DNA from: Corynebacterium ulceribovis DSM 45146
GTDB taxonomy: Bacteria > Actinomycetota > Actinomycetes > Mycobacteriales > Mycobacteriaceae
NCBI RefSeq assembly: GCF_000372445.1
Contig: NZ_AQUY01000001.1
Location: forward strand, 217,157 to 281,156
Direction of reading: 5' to 3'
DNA length: 64,000 bases
Shown: piece by piece, positions 1-8,948 of the stretch
How the letters are laid out: the number at the start of each line of letters is the position of its first letter
Numbering within the stretch: position 1 is the first letter of the stretch
Notes under the pieces: generated by a model
The model's input: the letters and a program-made list of their open reading frames with translations, nothing else
Databases searched by the model: none
Told to the model about the DNA's origin: nothing
Program-made: the position numbers and the translations under genes

Positions 1-1
1 T

Positions 2-775
2 ATCAAGCCAGTCGCAGTAGCACCGTGGGGAGCGGAAGGCGACAACGTCACCCAAAACGGAGTTGGCCCATGGTCGCAAGCCCTGTTGGGGGAGGCCCAG
101 CCAACACCCATCTACCAGGCAGCCTCCGGCATGACCACCGAGATCCTCGAAAAAGTCACTGCAGAGAACCCCGATCAGATCATTGCGGTGAACCAGGCAG
201 TCGATGCACAGGCCAAGCAGTCTCTCGAAGAGATCGCGCCGACGACGGTGAAGCCCGCGCAGTTCCCGGACTGGCAGGTTCCATGGAAAGAACAGGTTCG
301 GACGATCGCCCAAGCCGTCAATAAGCAAAAAGAGGGTGACCAACTGATCGCCGAAACCGATGCAGCAATGGAAGCCTTTCGGAAAGCTCACCCAGAGCTA
401 GCCGGCAAGAAGGTCGCTGTGGTCATGCCGTATGCCGGGAAGCTGGGGTTGTACACTCACGGCGACGGTCGCGGGCAATTCGTAGAAGACCTAGGCATGG
501 AGATTCCCGACGAACTTGAGGCCGGTGACCCACAACAGTTTTACCGTGACATAGCTCCGGAAAACTACAACAAGCTCAACGACTTGGACTACCTATTTGT
601 GCTGGACTACAACGACGCGTCCGCAGCGCTCAAACAGGACGCAACCTTCACCAACTTGGACGTGGTGAAGTCCGGGAAGGTGCGTTACTTCCAGCAAGAT
701 GTCGGTAATGCCATGAGCATGCCGAACCCAGTCACCATCCCATGGGCCGTGACGAAATTCGAAGCAGCTCTGTGA
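2..775 (+). CDS. Iron-siderophore ABC transporter substrate-binding protein (5' end cut by window)
   Basis: The reading frame is open from base 2, so the N-terminus, including any lipoprotein signal, lies outside the window; 257 codons remain. The protein resembles the C-terminal part of class III (Fe/B12-type) binding proteins, with an AVAPWG segment, a helical middle, a segment ending in VVMPYAG, and a final lobe containing DYLFVLDY. It would deliver a ferric siderophore or haem-like ligand to the two permeases encoded next. The stop codon overlaps the GTG start of the first permease, which indicates translational coupling. The ligand cannot be told from sequence. No DtxR-type palindrome is visible because the promoter is upstream of the window. 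Confidence 0.85.
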   Translation: MKPVAVAPWGAEGDNVTQNGVGPWSQALLGEAQPTPIYQAASGMTTEILEKVTAENPDQIIAVNQAVDAQAKQSLEEIAPTTVKPAQFPDWQVPWKEQVRTIAQAVNKQKEGDQLIAETDAAMEAFRKAHPELAGKKVAVVMPYAGKLGLYTHGDGRGQFVEDLGMEIPDELEAGDPQQFYRDIAPENYNKLNDLDYLFVLDYNDASAALKQDATFTNLDVVKSGKVRYFQQDVGNAMSMPNPVTIPWAVTKFEAAL

Positions 776-1785
776 GTGCAAAGCTCAACACGATTCTCGG
801 CATTGCGCTGCTGGCCGCGGCTGTTCTGTCGCTTTTTGTTGGGTCGCGGTTTATCTCAGCCACTGACGTTGCCCACGTCTTGATTGGAAAAGCTACCGAC
901 CCAACCAGCGACGTCGGCCACATTGTATGGGAACTGCGGCTACCTCGAACGATACTTGCGGTGCTGGCCGGAGCCAGCTTGGCTTTGGCTGGCGCGCTGT
1001 GCCAAGTGTGGACCCGGAACCCGCTCGCGGACCCGGGAATCATTGGGATTACCGCCGGTGCTAGCTTCGCAGTCGCCGTCGGGGTAGTGGCAGGACTAGC
1101 GCCCAGTATTTCTAGCAAAGCAGGTTGGGCGATTGCCGGTGCAGCACTCGGCGCCCTAGTCATTATTGCGATTGCGAAGCTCAGCGCCGATCCGCTGAGC
1201 CTGGTGCTGGTTGGATTTGGTGTGGCCGCGGCGCTGCATGCTGCGACAACACTGCTGTCTTTGTATTCGAGCAGCAATTTGGACAGTATGCGCCAGTGGA
1301 CGGTCGGGTCGACTGTCGGGCGCGCGGCCCCAGAAATTCAGCTCGCTGCTATCGGATTAGCAGTAGGAGCAGCTCTCGCGGTGGCTATCGCGCGGCCATT
1401 AGATCTGCTGGCGATGGGCACGGAGACCGCCCGAAGCTTAGGAATCTCACCGCGCCGGATTGAAGCCGCAGTTGCAGCCGCGGTGATTGTGCTGGCAGGT
1501 ACTGCCACCGCTGCGGTGGGGCCGGTAGCTTTTGTTGGATTTGCGGTGCCCCATATTGTGCGGCGTTTTACCGGGCCAGCGCTGACCAAGCTGCTCCTTC
1601 CGACCGCTATGACTGGCGGGCTTTTGGTGCTCACTGCCGACATTGTGGGGCGCCTGCTACTACGGCCTGGAGAAATTGAAATGTCGATTGTCTTGGCCTT
1701 TATCGGCGCGCCATTGATGATTTATGTGGTGCGCCAAGGTTCACGAAGTGCGTCAGTGCTGGACAGCAGAGGGGCAGTGCAATGA
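772..1785 (+). CDS. FecCD-family iron-siderophore ABC permease, first subunit
   Basis: This is a 337-residue polytopic membrane protein of the BtuC/FecCD family, one half of the importer channel. The family motif region RLPRTILAVLAGASLALAG is present near residues 50-70, followed by NPLADPGIIGITAGAS, the segment that typically contacts the binding protein and ATPase. I chose GTG at 772 because it overlaps the stop of the binding-protein gene as GTGA. An ATG at 742 in the same frame would overlap that gene by 34 bases and has no better ribosome site. The stop overlaps the next permease start as ATGA, so the three genes are coupled. Confidence 0.9.
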   Translation: MSAKLNTILGIALLAAAVLSLFVGSRFISATDVAHVLIGKATDPTSDVGHIVWELRLPRTILAVLAGASLALAGALCQVWTRNPLADPGIIGITAGASFAVAVGVVAGLAPSISSKAGWAIAGAALGALVIIAIAKLSADPLSLVLVGFGVAAALHAATTLLSLYSSSNLDSMRQWTVGSTVGRAAPEIQLAAIGLAVGAALAVAIARPLDLLAMGTETARSLGISPRRIEAAVAAAVIVLAGTATAAVGPVAFVGFAVPHIVRRFTGPALTKLLLPTAMTGGLLVLTADIVGRLLLRPGEIEMSIVLAFIGAPLMIYVVRQGSRSASVLDSRGAVQ

Positions 1786-2831
1786 GGAGTGACTTAGTAA
1801 GCGCCCAGCGTATCCGCACTGGTGGCGGTGTGGTGGTCCTGGCGCTTATCGCAGCCGTCAGCTATTTCCTGATGCTTGGGGCTGGGCCAGTGAAGCTCTC
1901 CCCGGCAGAAGTTTTTGACACTCTAACTGGCGGCGGTGATGCTCGGTCGATCCGGGTGGTGTGGGACTTGCGTATCCCCGTGGCGCTCACCACCCTAATT
2001 GTGGGCGCAGCGTTGGGTTTTGCCGGCGCGCTCACCCAAACAATGGCGCGTAACCCACTTGCCTCGCCAGATATTTTGGGCGTTTCAGGCGGGGCAGCCG
2101 TCCTAGTGGTCTTGGGCACTGTTGTTGTGCGACCTGCGTTCGCTGAGGGAATCGACAACTTCTGGTGGCGCGCTGCGTTAGCATTGGTCGGCGCTACGGC
2201 AGTGGTGCTGGTTTTGCTGGTGCTAGGTGGTTTCGGTTCTTCCCAACGCGTCGTGCTTATCGGATTGGCGCTGTCGTTGCTCGCCAACGCCACAGTTTCT
2301 TACTTACTGGTCCGGGCAAACCTCCAGCGCGCTGCTGATGCCCAAACATGGCTTGCTGGCTCAACGGGTTTTGTTCGTGGGGACGTCATCGTCCCTATGC
2401 TTCTTGGGCTAGCACCTTTTGTTGTGTTGGCCATGTGGGTTGCCCGAGATCTGCCCATATTGGCCCATGACGACCAGACGGCGTTTTCGCTTGGTGTCCC
2501 GGTTCGTCGTGTGCGCGCGCTGTTGCTTCTCTGTGCGACCGCCATTGTCGCCGTGAGCGTTGCGGTTGTCGGCCCGATAGGTTTCGTCGCACTTGTCGCC
2601 CCGCAAGTGGCGCGGCTGGTCTTGGCAGCGCCTACGCCGCCGCCGTTGGGATCTGCGGTAGCTGGTGCGGCGCTACTGGCGAGCTGTGCGGTGTTGTCTG
2701 TCTACTTGCCGTTTACTGCGCCGGTCGGACTGGTTACAGCTGTGGTTGGCGGACCGGTTTTAGTTGTGCTGGTGTTGCGTACTTACGGTGGCCGCTCACT
2801 ACAGAAATTTGGAGGTTCCTCATGGCATTAG
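1782..2831 (+). CDS. FecCD-family iron-siderophore ABC permease, second subunit
   Basis: The product is a 349-residue polytopic permease that should pair with the preceding subunit in a heterodimeric siderophore importer. It has the same family blocks: DLRIPVALTTLIVGAALGFAGAL near residues 60-80 and NPLASPDILGVSGGA after it, plus the GPIGFVALVAPQVAR block near residue 275. The start is ATG overlapping the previous stop by four bases. The 3' end overlaps the ATPase start by ten bases. Spacing and family content place it in one operon with genes on either side. Confidence 0.9.
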   Translation: MRSDLVSAQRIRTGGGVVVLALIAAVSYFLMLGAGPVKLSPAEVFDTLTGGGDARSIRVVWDLRIPVALTTLIVGAALGFAGALTQTMARNPLASPDILGVSGGAAVLVVLGTVVVRPAFAEGIDNFWWRAALALVGATAVVLVLLVLGGFGSSQRVVLIGLALSLLANATVSYLLVRANLQRAADAQTWLAGSTGFVRGDVIVPMLLGLAPFVVLAMWVARDLPILAHDDQTAFSLGVPVRRVRALLLLCATAIVAVSVAVVGPIGFVALVAPQVARLVLAAPTPPPLGSAVAGAALLASCAVLSVYLPFTAPVGLVTAVVGGPVLVVLVLRTYGGRSLQKFGGSSWH

Positions 2832-3610
2832 TTGAGGTCAAAGAGCTCAGCGTTGGCTACTCGAAGGAGGCTGCCCCAATCGTCAGAAATGTCAGCCTGG
2901 TCGCCGAACCTGCTGCGGTAACCACGCTGTTGGGGCCAAATGGATGCGGAAAGTCGACGTTGCTGAAGACGATTGCGCGTCTGCTTTCCCCTGCGGTTGG
3001 TTCGGTGCTTATTGACGGACACAATGTGCACACGTGGAAGCACCGAGAAGCTGCGCAGCGTATCGGGCTGCTACCGCAGCAGCCAATAGCCCCAGAGGGA
3101 TTGACCGTCAGGGAACTTGTTGCCAGGGGGCGGCACCCTTATCGAGGAGTGTTTAGCGGGCTGCGGGCCTCAGACCGAGAAGCGATTGAACGCGCTATTG
3201 AAAGCACCCGCATCACCGGATTTGTTGATCGTGACTTGGGAGAGCTGTCCGGTGGTCAGCGTCAACGAGCCTGGTTAGCAATGGTGCTTGCGCAAACCAC
3301 TGACGTGATTCTGCTGGATGAGCCGACCACCTACCTGGATCCAGCTCATGCATTGGACATGCTCTCGGTTGTTCGGGAACTTGCCCGCGAAGGCAAAACA
3401 ATAATTATGGTTCTTCATGACCTAGTGTTGGCCGGAGGTTGCTCCGACCAACTGGTCTTCATGAAGAATGGCGAGCTCGTCGCGGCGGGAGCGCCAAACA
3501 CTGCGCTCACACCTGAGACGTTGTCTGCGGCTTATCAACTCGATGCAGAGGTGTGGCCGGACCCCGCCGGTGGCGCACCAATTGTGGTGCCGCGAGGTGT
3601 TGCGCACTAG
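2822..3610 (+). CDS. Siderophore ABC transporter ATP-binding protein (FecE/FepC type)
   Basis: This 262-residue ATPase completes the importer. Walker A is GPNGCGKST (residues 38-46), the ABC signature is LSGGQRQR near residue 141, and Walker B is VILLDEPT near residue 162, with a switch histidine in MVLHD. The ATG at 2822 has GGAGG seven bases upstream, inside the 3' end of the permease gene. The stop codon at 3608-3610 overlaps the stop of the convergent secreted-protein gene by four bases, so there is no room for an intergenic terminator. Confidence 0.92.
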   Translation: MALVEVKELSVGYSKEAAPIVRNVSLVAEPAAVTTLLGPNGCGKSTLLKTIARLLSPAVGSVLIDGHNVHTWKHREAAQRIGLLPQQPIAPEGLTVRELVARGRHPYRGVFSGLRASDREAIERAIESTRITGFVDRDLGELSGGQRQRAWLAMVLAQTTDVILLDEPTTYLDPAHALDMLSVVRELAREGKTIIMVLHDLVLAGGCSDQLVFMKNGELVAAGAPNTALTPETLSAAYQLDAEVWPDPAGGAPIVVPRGVAH

Positions 3611-4107
3611 CCGATAGGTAGCTTGCCTTCCATGCGGACATGGTCGCCAACCCAGCGGTAGGTCACGTAGTTCTGCCAAATGACTTCGGCATTCGAACTG
3701 CCGCGCACGCCGTATTGCACGGTGACGGAAGTGCCATCGGAATGGGTGATTCGCTGGTACGGCATGCTGACTTCAGTACCCACCCCGAGGTACTCGCCCT
3801 TGTGGAAAAGTATCAGCTGCTTTGGGGAAGAGACGGTGCCGCCCTTGGTGGTCAGTTCGGCGTAGCTCAGGTCTTTACAGAAGTCGACGTTGGTGGTGCG
3901 GCCGTCAAATGTCCATTCGGCGCCGGGCACCGCGGGCGGAACCCTGTGCATATTTTCGTAGATCGGATTGTGGTTTGGCGCGCACATCTGCGCGGCATCT
4001 GCCGTCGGGGCGGCAGCCGGAAGGGTGAGCGCTGCGCCGACAGGAGCGAAAGCAGCAAGAGCGGCGAAGGCGGCGGTTGCAATGGTGGTGCGGATTGTGG
4101 TGGCCAT
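3607..4107 (-). CDS. Small secreted protein, LppP/LprE-like
   Basis: This encodes 166 residues with an Ala-rich signal peptide and a likely cleavage near ADAAQ (around residue 40). There is no lipobox cysteine, so it is predicted exported rather than lipid-anchored. The mature part has two cysteines (MCAP and DFCKDL) that could form a disulfide. The segments YAELTTKGGTVSSPKQLILFHKG and LGVGTEVSMPYQR resemble the LppP/LprE lipoprotein domain of Mycobacteriales; that assignment is from memory of the family and only moderate. I chose ATG at 4107 because AAAGGA lies seven bases upstream; a TTG at 4113 is the alternative. It follows the 4184-5326 gene on the same strand after 76 bases. Function unknown. 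Confidence 0.7.
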   Translation of the reverse strand: MATTIRTTIATAAFAALAAFAPVGAALTLPAAAPTADAAQMCAPNHNPIYENMHRVPPAVPGAEWTFDGRTTNVDFCKDLSYAELTTKGGTVSSPKQLILFHKGEYLGVGTEVSMPYQRITHSDGTSVTVQYGVRGSSNAEVIWQNYVTYRWVGDHVRMEGKLPIG

Positions 4108-4183
4108 GGTCAAGTCCTTTCTATGAAAAGGTTCAGTAGTGGTGGTTAGTACTTTGGTTCGGCCTAGATGCTCAGTTTCTTAG

Positions 4184-5326
4184 CTACATGTAGCTCACCC
4201 CCTCCTTAGTGACCGTGATGCCGTGGTCGCTCACACCGCGGGTGATTTTGACGGCGCCGCCTTCTCGGGTGTCGACAACCATTTCCTTATCGACCAGCGT
4301 CACCCCATTGGCGTGCGCGGTAGCAGCACCGGAAAACACGGCAGTTGCCGTCAAACTGGTCTGGTAGTAATTCAGGACCACGTCCGGGTTGAAGGAGAAA
4401 GCAAACGCGTTGTTGCTGCCACCCGAGCCTTGTGGTGGCTCACGGCGAGCATTGCTGTTGTCGCGTGGGAACTCCTTCCAACCGGGGTTGGGGTCCAGCT
4501 GGCAGGCCATGTCGTCGCCCCAACGCGGGGTGCCATCGCCTTTCGGGACGACGCAATACAACGTGGCATTGTCATCCAGCTCAATGACCACTGGGGTCAC
4601 GGGCTTGTCGTCTGCGCGTGGCACCACCGTGTCGAAACCAGTGCGGTATTTATTGCCATAACGCAGCTTCGCGTAGTTTCCCGGTACTGCTGGCTTGGAA
4701 AAATCAAGCTTCATCACGTTGCCCGTCTGCGGGTAAGTGGAGTTCGTCACCTTCACCTCACCGTTCTCCAGCTTGAATACGTCGGTGTATCGCTTGGTAT
4801 GTGCTGCATTACCGTCGCCGGCAGGGGAGTACTCGTAAATAACCTGAACCACATTGTCCTCGAGGCGCTTTACCTCAGCGATGCGGTCAGCTTCGGTCGG
4901 TTTGATGTGCTTGATCAGCTTGCTTCCGTCAAAAAGCAGCACTGCCTCGGCCTCGGAAGTGGATTTACCGTCGGGGTTGGCGATTTTGCCATTTTCGCCG
5001 GAAACAGTGACCCAACTGAGCTGGCCGCATGGATCGAATTGGTTGTCTTCAATCTGCTTGAAGTGAAAATAGATGTCGGAGGTGCCGTCCCTGGTGGGCG
5101 CTTCGTTAGCGCGAGTGACTGGGATGCGGCCGGAGTCTGCGTAGGAGCCAAAATCGGTGTCGGCTAAATCGATAGACTTGCAATCGTCGGCGGGCGTGCT
5201 GTCGGCATCGTCGGTGTTCTTGAACTGAAGATTTGGCATTGCGAGCGGAGCGGCGAACGCTGGACCCGCGCCGAGCAGGCCGACGGACACCAAGCTGACC
5301 GCTGCGAAAGTGGTGCGCTTGAACAT
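4184..5326 (-). CDS. Secreted protein of unknown function (380 aa)
   Basis: The product starts with a clear Sec signal peptide, positive N-terminus then a hydrophobic stretch ending AGPAFA (cleavage near residue 25), and has no lipobox or C-terminal anchor. The first half (residues about 45-200) has a block similar in outline to the neighbouring LppP/LprE-like gene: DFGSYADSG, a Cys in DPCGQLSWV, then EAVLLFDGSKLI. The second half carries two further cysteines (LYCVVP and MACQLD) and a Gly/Ser linker. The ribosome site is AGAAGG just upstream of ATG 5326. The order 4184-5326 then 3607-4107 suggests one exported pair. It sits beside an iron-uptake operon, but I see no haem-binding motif. Function unknown. 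Confidence 0.72.
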   Translation of the reverse strand: MFKRTTFAAVSLVSVGLLGAGPAFAAPLAMPNLQFKNTDDADSTPADDCKSIDLADTDFGSYADSGRIPVTRANEAPTRDGTSDIYFHFKQIEDNQFDPCGQLSWVTVSGENGKIANPDGKSTSEAEAVLLFDGSKLIKHIKPTEADRIAEVKRLEDNVVQVIYEYSPAGDGNAAHTKRYTDVFKLENGEVKVTNSTYPQTGNVMKLDFSKPAVPGNYAKLRYGNKYRTGFDTVVPRADDKPVTPVVIELDDNATLYCVVPKGDGTPRWGDDMACQLDPNPGWKEFPRDNSNARREPPQGSGGSNNAFAFSFNPDVVLNYYQTSLTATAVFSGAATAHANGVTLVDKEMVVDTREGGAVKITRGVSDHGITVTKEGVSYM

Positions 5327-5642
5327 GGGCTAAATTTCCTTCTCTGTGTTTCGCGTTCACACATGAGATAGGGCGGGGCGGGCGGAATGTTCCGGAATGT
5401 TTCGTGGTGAAACAGGATCGTTATGGCCTGTTTAAGTGGGCGTGACTGTAGAAGACTTGCCAAATTAGGCCTGTGGAAGGTTTTTTGGTTCTATCGATGC
5501 AGCGTGCTATCGTTTTCCTGTTGCAGCCAACTGCGCATAACCCTACCGCTGGTAGCGAGCATGCCGTTCGCGCTGCAAGACCATGTACGTTCGGGACGGT
5601 AATCCGGCGTACGAAGCAAATCCAGGTCTAGGAGAGACTCAA
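5327..5642. promoter_or_regulatory. Divergent intergenic region with rplN promoter and leader
   Basis: This 316-base gap serves the minus-strand secreted gene and the plus-strand rplN operon. For rplN, TTGGTT (5485-5490), a 17-base spacer and TATCGT (5508-5513) make a plausible primary-sigma promoter. The leader that follows contains TTGCAGC at 5521-5527 and its exact complement GCTGCAA at 5572-5578, enclosing a small CTACC/GGTAG hairpin at 5543-5555. Toward the secreted gene, GGAATGTT occurs twice (5384-5391 and 5394-5401), ten bases apart, as would suit a repressor contacting one helix face. No gene is visible in the gap. Confidence 0.5.
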
Positions 5643-6011
5643 GTGATTCAACCAGAATCGCGTCTACGAGTCGCCGACAACACCGGTGCACGTGAAATCC
5701 TGTGCATCCGTATTCTCGGCGGTTCCACCCGACGCTCCGCTGGCATTGGTGACATCATTGTCGCCACCGTCAAGGAAGCTGCACCAGGCGGCAACGTGAA
5801 GTCCGGCGAAATCGTCAAGGCTGTCATCGTCCGCACCAAGAAGGAAACCCGTCGTCCGGACGGCTCCTACATCAAGTTCGACGAGAATGCAGCTGTCATC
5901 ATTAAGAACGACAACGAGCCTAAGGGCACCCGCATCTTCGGCCCAGTTGCCCGTGAACTGCGCGACCGCAAGTTCATGAAGATTGTGTCCCTCGCTCCGG
6001 AGGTGATCTAG
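5643..6011 (+). CDS. rplN: 50S ribosomal protein L14
   Basis: L14 is 122 residues, the family's normal length, beginning [15 protein letters not shown] after the initiator and containing the conserved IRILGGS and [13 protein letters not shown] blocks. It binds 23S rRNA at the subunit interface. I chose the GTG at 5643, which has AGGAGA eight bases upstream; an ATG at 5583 would add 20 residues unlike any L14. It is the first gene of a short rplN-rplX-rplE group. The usual upstream partner rpsQ is not in the window, because the secreted proteins and iron operon lie between the S10 genes and this one. Confidence 0.97.
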   Translation: MIQPESRLRVADNTGAREILCIRILGGSTRRSAGIGDIIVATVKEAAPGGNVKSGEIVKAVIVRTKKETRRPDGSYIKFDENAAVIIKNDNEPKGTRIFGPVARELRDRKFMKIVSLAPEVI

Positions 6012-6326
6012 GTGAAGATCCGTAAGGGCGATACCGTTCTGGTTATTTCTGGCCCAGATAAGGGTGCTCAGGGCACCGTCATTGCCGCATACCCAACCCG
6101 CGAAAAGGTGTTGGTGGAAGGCGTCAACCGCATCAAGAAGCACGTCGCTGACTCTTCTCGTGAGCGCGGCGCTTCTTCCGGCGGCATCGTGACCCAGGAA
6201 GCTCCAATCCACGTTTCCAACGTCATGCTGGTCGACGAAGACGGCGTGCCAACCCGCGTCGGCTACCGTTTTGATGAGAACGGCAAGAAGGTCCGTATCT
6301 CCCGTCGCACCGGGAAGGACATCTAA
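6012..6326 (+). CDS. rplX: 50S ribosomal protein L24
   Basis: The product is 104 residues with the KOW motif at the start ([20 protein letters not shown]), as expected for L24, an early assembly protein on 23S rRNA domain I. The GTG start follows the rplN stop directly with no gap, and AGGTGA inside the end of rplN serves as the ribosome site. The gene is followed by rplE after two bases. Confidence 0.97.
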   Translation: MKIRKGDTVLVISGPDKGAQGTVIAAYPTREKVLVEGVNRIKKHVADSSRERGASSGGIVTQEAPIHVSNVMLVDEDGVPTRVGYRFDENGKKVRISRRTGKDI

Positions 6327-6328
6327 TC

Positions 6329-6919
6329 ATGACTGAAAAGTACATTCCTCGTCTGAAGACTCGTTACCGCGAAGAAATCCGCGAGAACCTGCAGAAGAAG
6401 TTCGAGTTCGACAACGTCATGCAGATTCCTGGCGTGACCAAGGTCGTTGTGAACATGGGTGTCGGCGACGCTGCTCGCGACTCCAAGATGATCAACGGTG
6501 CGCTGGAAGACCTGACCCTGATTACCGGTCAGAAGCCACAGATCCGTCGCGCTCGCAAGTCCATCGCTAACTTCAAACTGCGTGAGGGCATGCCAATTGG
6601 TGCCCGCGTCACCCTGCGTGGCGACCGCATGTGGGAGTTCCTGGACCGCATGCTGACCGTTGCACTGCCACGTATTCGTGACTTCCGCGGTCTGTCTGAC
6701 CGTCAGTTCGACGGCCACGGAAACTACACCTTCGGCCTGACCGAGCAGACCATGTTCTACGAAATTGACGTGGACAAGGTCGACCGCCCACGCGGTATGG
6801 ACATCACCATCGTGACCACCGCCACCAACGACGACGAAGGTCGTGCGCTGCTGCTGGAACTGGGTTTCCCATTCAAGCGCAACGATGGTGAAGGCCGTCA
6901 GATGCCAGAACAGGCATAA
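6329..6919 (+). CDS. rplE: 50S ribosomal protein L5
   Basis: L5 of 196 residues, binding 5S rRNA in the central protuberance. Conserved blocks include [42 protein letters not shown] and the C-terminal LLLELGFPF. It has a short extra tail ([14 protein letters not shown]) compared with the classic 179-residue E. coli protein, common in actinobacteria. In most bacteria rpsN (S14) and rpsH follow at once. Here the operon ends at a terminator and rpsN is absent. Confidence 0.97.
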   Translation: MTEKYIPRLKTRYREEIRENLQKKFEFDNVMQIPGVTKVVVNMGVGDAARDSKMINGALEDLTLITGQKPQIRRARKSIANFKLREGMPIGARVTLRGDRMWEFLDRMLTVALPRIRDFRGLSDRQFDGHGNYTFGLTEQTMFYEIDVDKVDRPRGMDITIVTTATNDDEGRALLLELGFPFKRNDGEGRQMPEQA

Positions 6920-6978
6920 ATCCTTCCGCAAGGTTGGTTGAAAGGCATTAGTTAGTACTTTTGCTTTTCGACGAATTG

Positions 6979-7014
6979 GGGCTACAGCTGTAAAGCTGTA
7001 GCCCTTTCGTTTTC
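6979..7014 (+). terminator. Rho-independent terminator after rplE
   Basis: A perfect 11-base stem (GGGCTACAGCT at 6979-6989 with AGCTGTAGCCC at 6994-7004) around a four-base loop is followed by TTTCGTTTT. It ends the rplN-rplX-rplE transcript and may also stop transcription arriving from the convergent OsmC-like gene. Confidence 0.9.
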
Positions 7015-7070
7015 TTACGCACCAGCGAACGGTGTCGATCTCGATGTCGCGTACCTAGATGCTGAACTAA

Positions 7071-7619
7071 TTACACCAAAGTAGAAGTCAGCGTCGCCGG
7101 GCGAGTGTAGGTGTTCACAACCGGCGACCACTTGACTGCATCGCGCTGAATCTTGTCCAACGTATCCCGGTCAGCGTCGCCCTCAAGGTGAATGCGCACT
7201 CGGACATCAGACACACCCGTGCGCTTATCGTCGTCAAGGTCGCCGACGCCCCAGACCGCGGAGATATCAATATCGGATTCGATATCGATGTCAATCGCCG
7301 TCAACGTCACCCCGCGGTGCGTCGCGATGGCCTGAATGCCCACCGAAATGCACGACGCCAGTGCAGCTTGTGCCACTTCCGTTGGGTTCGGGGCCGAGTT
7401 GTCGCCAAGCAGCTTTTCTGGCTCCGACACCAACACCGGCTCCAGGTCGCGGACCTGGGTGTAGTTCCGGAACTGCCCGTCTGCTTCGGTGTGCGTGCGA
7501 ATCTGCTTCTTGCCAACACCAGGATTGACCTGGTTCTTTTCCGCCAATGCGCTCAGTGCCGCAGCGTCGATTGCTTCCAGGGGCTGGCCTGCAGTGTGGT
7601 TAGGGGTCAAAGAAGTCAT
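7071..7619 (-). CDS. OsmC-like protein lacking the second catalytic cysteine
   Basis: A 182-residue OsmC/Ohr-superfamily protein. The central helix carries the usual peroxidatic cysteine in ALASCISVGIQ (Cys90), but where OsmC and Ohr proteins have a CPV motif this one reads WSPVVNT, with Ser165 in place of the resolving cysteine. A thiol peroxidase using the normal two-cysteine cycle is therefore doubtful; it could use an external thiol or have another role. The ribosome site AAAGGA precedes ATG 7619. It is the last gene of a minus-strand operon with the MFS transporter (12-base gap) and the FAD/NAD(P)-binding protein, suggesting shared handling of a reactive or toxic small molecule. Confidence 0.85.
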   Translation of the reverse strand: MTSLTPNHTAGQPLEAIDAAALSALAEKNQVNPGVGKKQIRTHTEADGQFRNYTQVRDLEPVLVSEPEKLLGDNSAPNPTEVAQAALASCISVGIQAIATHRGVTLTAIDIDIESDIDISAVWGVGDLDDDKRTGVSDVRVRIHLEGDADRDTLDKIQRDAVKWSPVVNTYTRPATLTSTLV

Positions 7620-7631
7620 GAGTGTTTCCTT

Positions 7632-8948
7632 TCAGGAATTGAGAGTGAGAGAAGATGGCACAGCGCGTTTGCTGAAGCGTTTACTGAACACGGCTGCGAC
7701 AAGGACGAATTGCACAGCGATGAGCGCTGTGATGATGCCGGACATGTTGTTCAGGCCGATCGCCGCAGCGATGGGCCCGGCCAGCAAGCCGCCAGCGGCG
7801 CCACACAAGTTCATGATGAGGTCGCTGCGGCCCTGGAATTTGGTGCGCAGGTGCAGCGGCGTGCCGGTGAGCAGCAGGGCAGAGGAGCCCACGAGGGTTG
7901 CGGACCATCCGAATCCCAGCAGCACCATCCCCAGCAGCACCATCCCCAGCAGCACGCCATTATTGTCGTGGCCGGATAGGTAAATGATGATTCCGGAAAC
8001 CATATTCAGTACCGCGCCGATTCCGATGGTGGTCCACGGTCCGCGGCGGTCCACCAACAGTCCGAAAACCGGTGCGAGCACATACATGGCGCCGACGTGG
8101 CCGGAAATCACGATGCCAATGAAACCGAGGCTGGCGTGATGCGACTTCATATGCACCGCGGACATCGCCATAATTGCAATCATCGCGAAGTGCGACAGTG
8201 CCGCGATGCTGATTGCCGTGCTCACCGTCACCACATCAAGTTTCCGGCTGTCAGTGGTGGTGCGACGGCCGGCAGCTGCACCTGGTCCGGATTCCGGCGC
8301 CGGTTTGATCCCCTTCGGCATTGCAATAGCGAGCGTCAGCACGCCGACAAGTTGCACACCTAGGCAAACCAAATACGCGCCGGTGAACTCCGCCAGCCCG
8401 AGCGCCGCGCCCAGCCGTTCGGTCGTGCCGAATAGCTGTGGGCCAATGACCGCACCAATGGTCGTCGACCACAGCACTAGGGACAGGTCGCGCCCCAGGT
8501 TGTTGCCAGTCGACACGTCGGTGGCGGCAAACCGGGCCTGGTAGTTCATCGCGATTTCGCCGCCAATCAGCAAGAAGCCGACGAGAACCAGCGGGAAAAT
8601 GTGTAGTTGTGCGCCGGTGAGGGCACTGGCTGCGCCGAACATCGCCAGTACCAGACCAAGTATCAGCGACAACCGTCGGTCATAGCGTCGCACCACTTTT
8701 CCCAGCGGAATTGCCCATAGTGCTGCGCCACCCATGGTCAGCGCCAACGCCGTGCCACCCCAGGCGGGTCCTTGCAGTTTGGCTGCCAGCAGGCTGCCCA
8801 TGGAAAAGGTCATGCCGTGCGCGAGCCCCGCCATAATTTGAGCGGTCATTAGCGCACTGATGGTTCGGCGTCGTTGCGTTTGGGTGAACCGGGTCGCGCC
8901 GCCGTCGGCGACCGCGTGTTCACGGGTAGCAGTCGTCGTTTGGCTCAT
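7632..8948 (-). CDS. Major facilitator superfamily transporter
   Basis: A 438-residue integral membrane protein with about 12 predicted hydrophobic segments. It has an MFS-like A-motif region in IPLGKVVRRYDRRLS after the second segment and a cytoplasmic central loop rich in Gly/Ala/Arg (around residues 210-235). Some loops repeat short coding units, for example LLGMVLLGMVLLG. I chose ATG 8948 because it overlaps the upstream stop codon as ATGA; a longer frame to 8984 would run into the preceding gene. The substrate is unknown. The flanking FAD/NAD(P)-binding and OsmC-like genes suggest efflux of a redox-active compound, which is inference. Confidence 0.87.
   Translation of the reverse strand: MSQTTTATREHAVADGGATRFTQTQRRRTISALMTAQIMAGLAHGMTFSMGSLLAAKLQGPAWGGTALALTMGGAALWAIPLGKVVRRYDRRLSLILGLVLAMFGAASALTGAQLHIFPLVLVGFLLIGGEIAMNYQARFAATDVSTGNNLGRDLSLVLWSTTIGAVIGPQLFGTTERLGAALGLAEFTGAYLVCLGVQLVGVLTLAIAMPKGIKPAPESGPGAAAGRRTTTDSRKLDVVTVSTAISIAALSHFAMIAIMAMSAVHMKSHHASLGFIGIVISGHVGAMYVLAPVFGLLVDRRGPWTTIGIGAVLNMVSGIIIYLSGHDNNGVLLGMVLLGMVLLGFGWSATLVGSSALLLTGTPLHLRTKFQGRSDLIMNLCGAAGGLLAGPIAAAIGLNNMSGIITALIAVQFVLVAAVFSKRFSKRAVPSSLTLNS

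Noticed and set aside
1..3610. DtxR-type operator for the siderophore importer
   Set aside because: I looked for a TTAGGTTAGCCTAACC-like palindrome and did not see one; the operon's promoter is upstream of the window.
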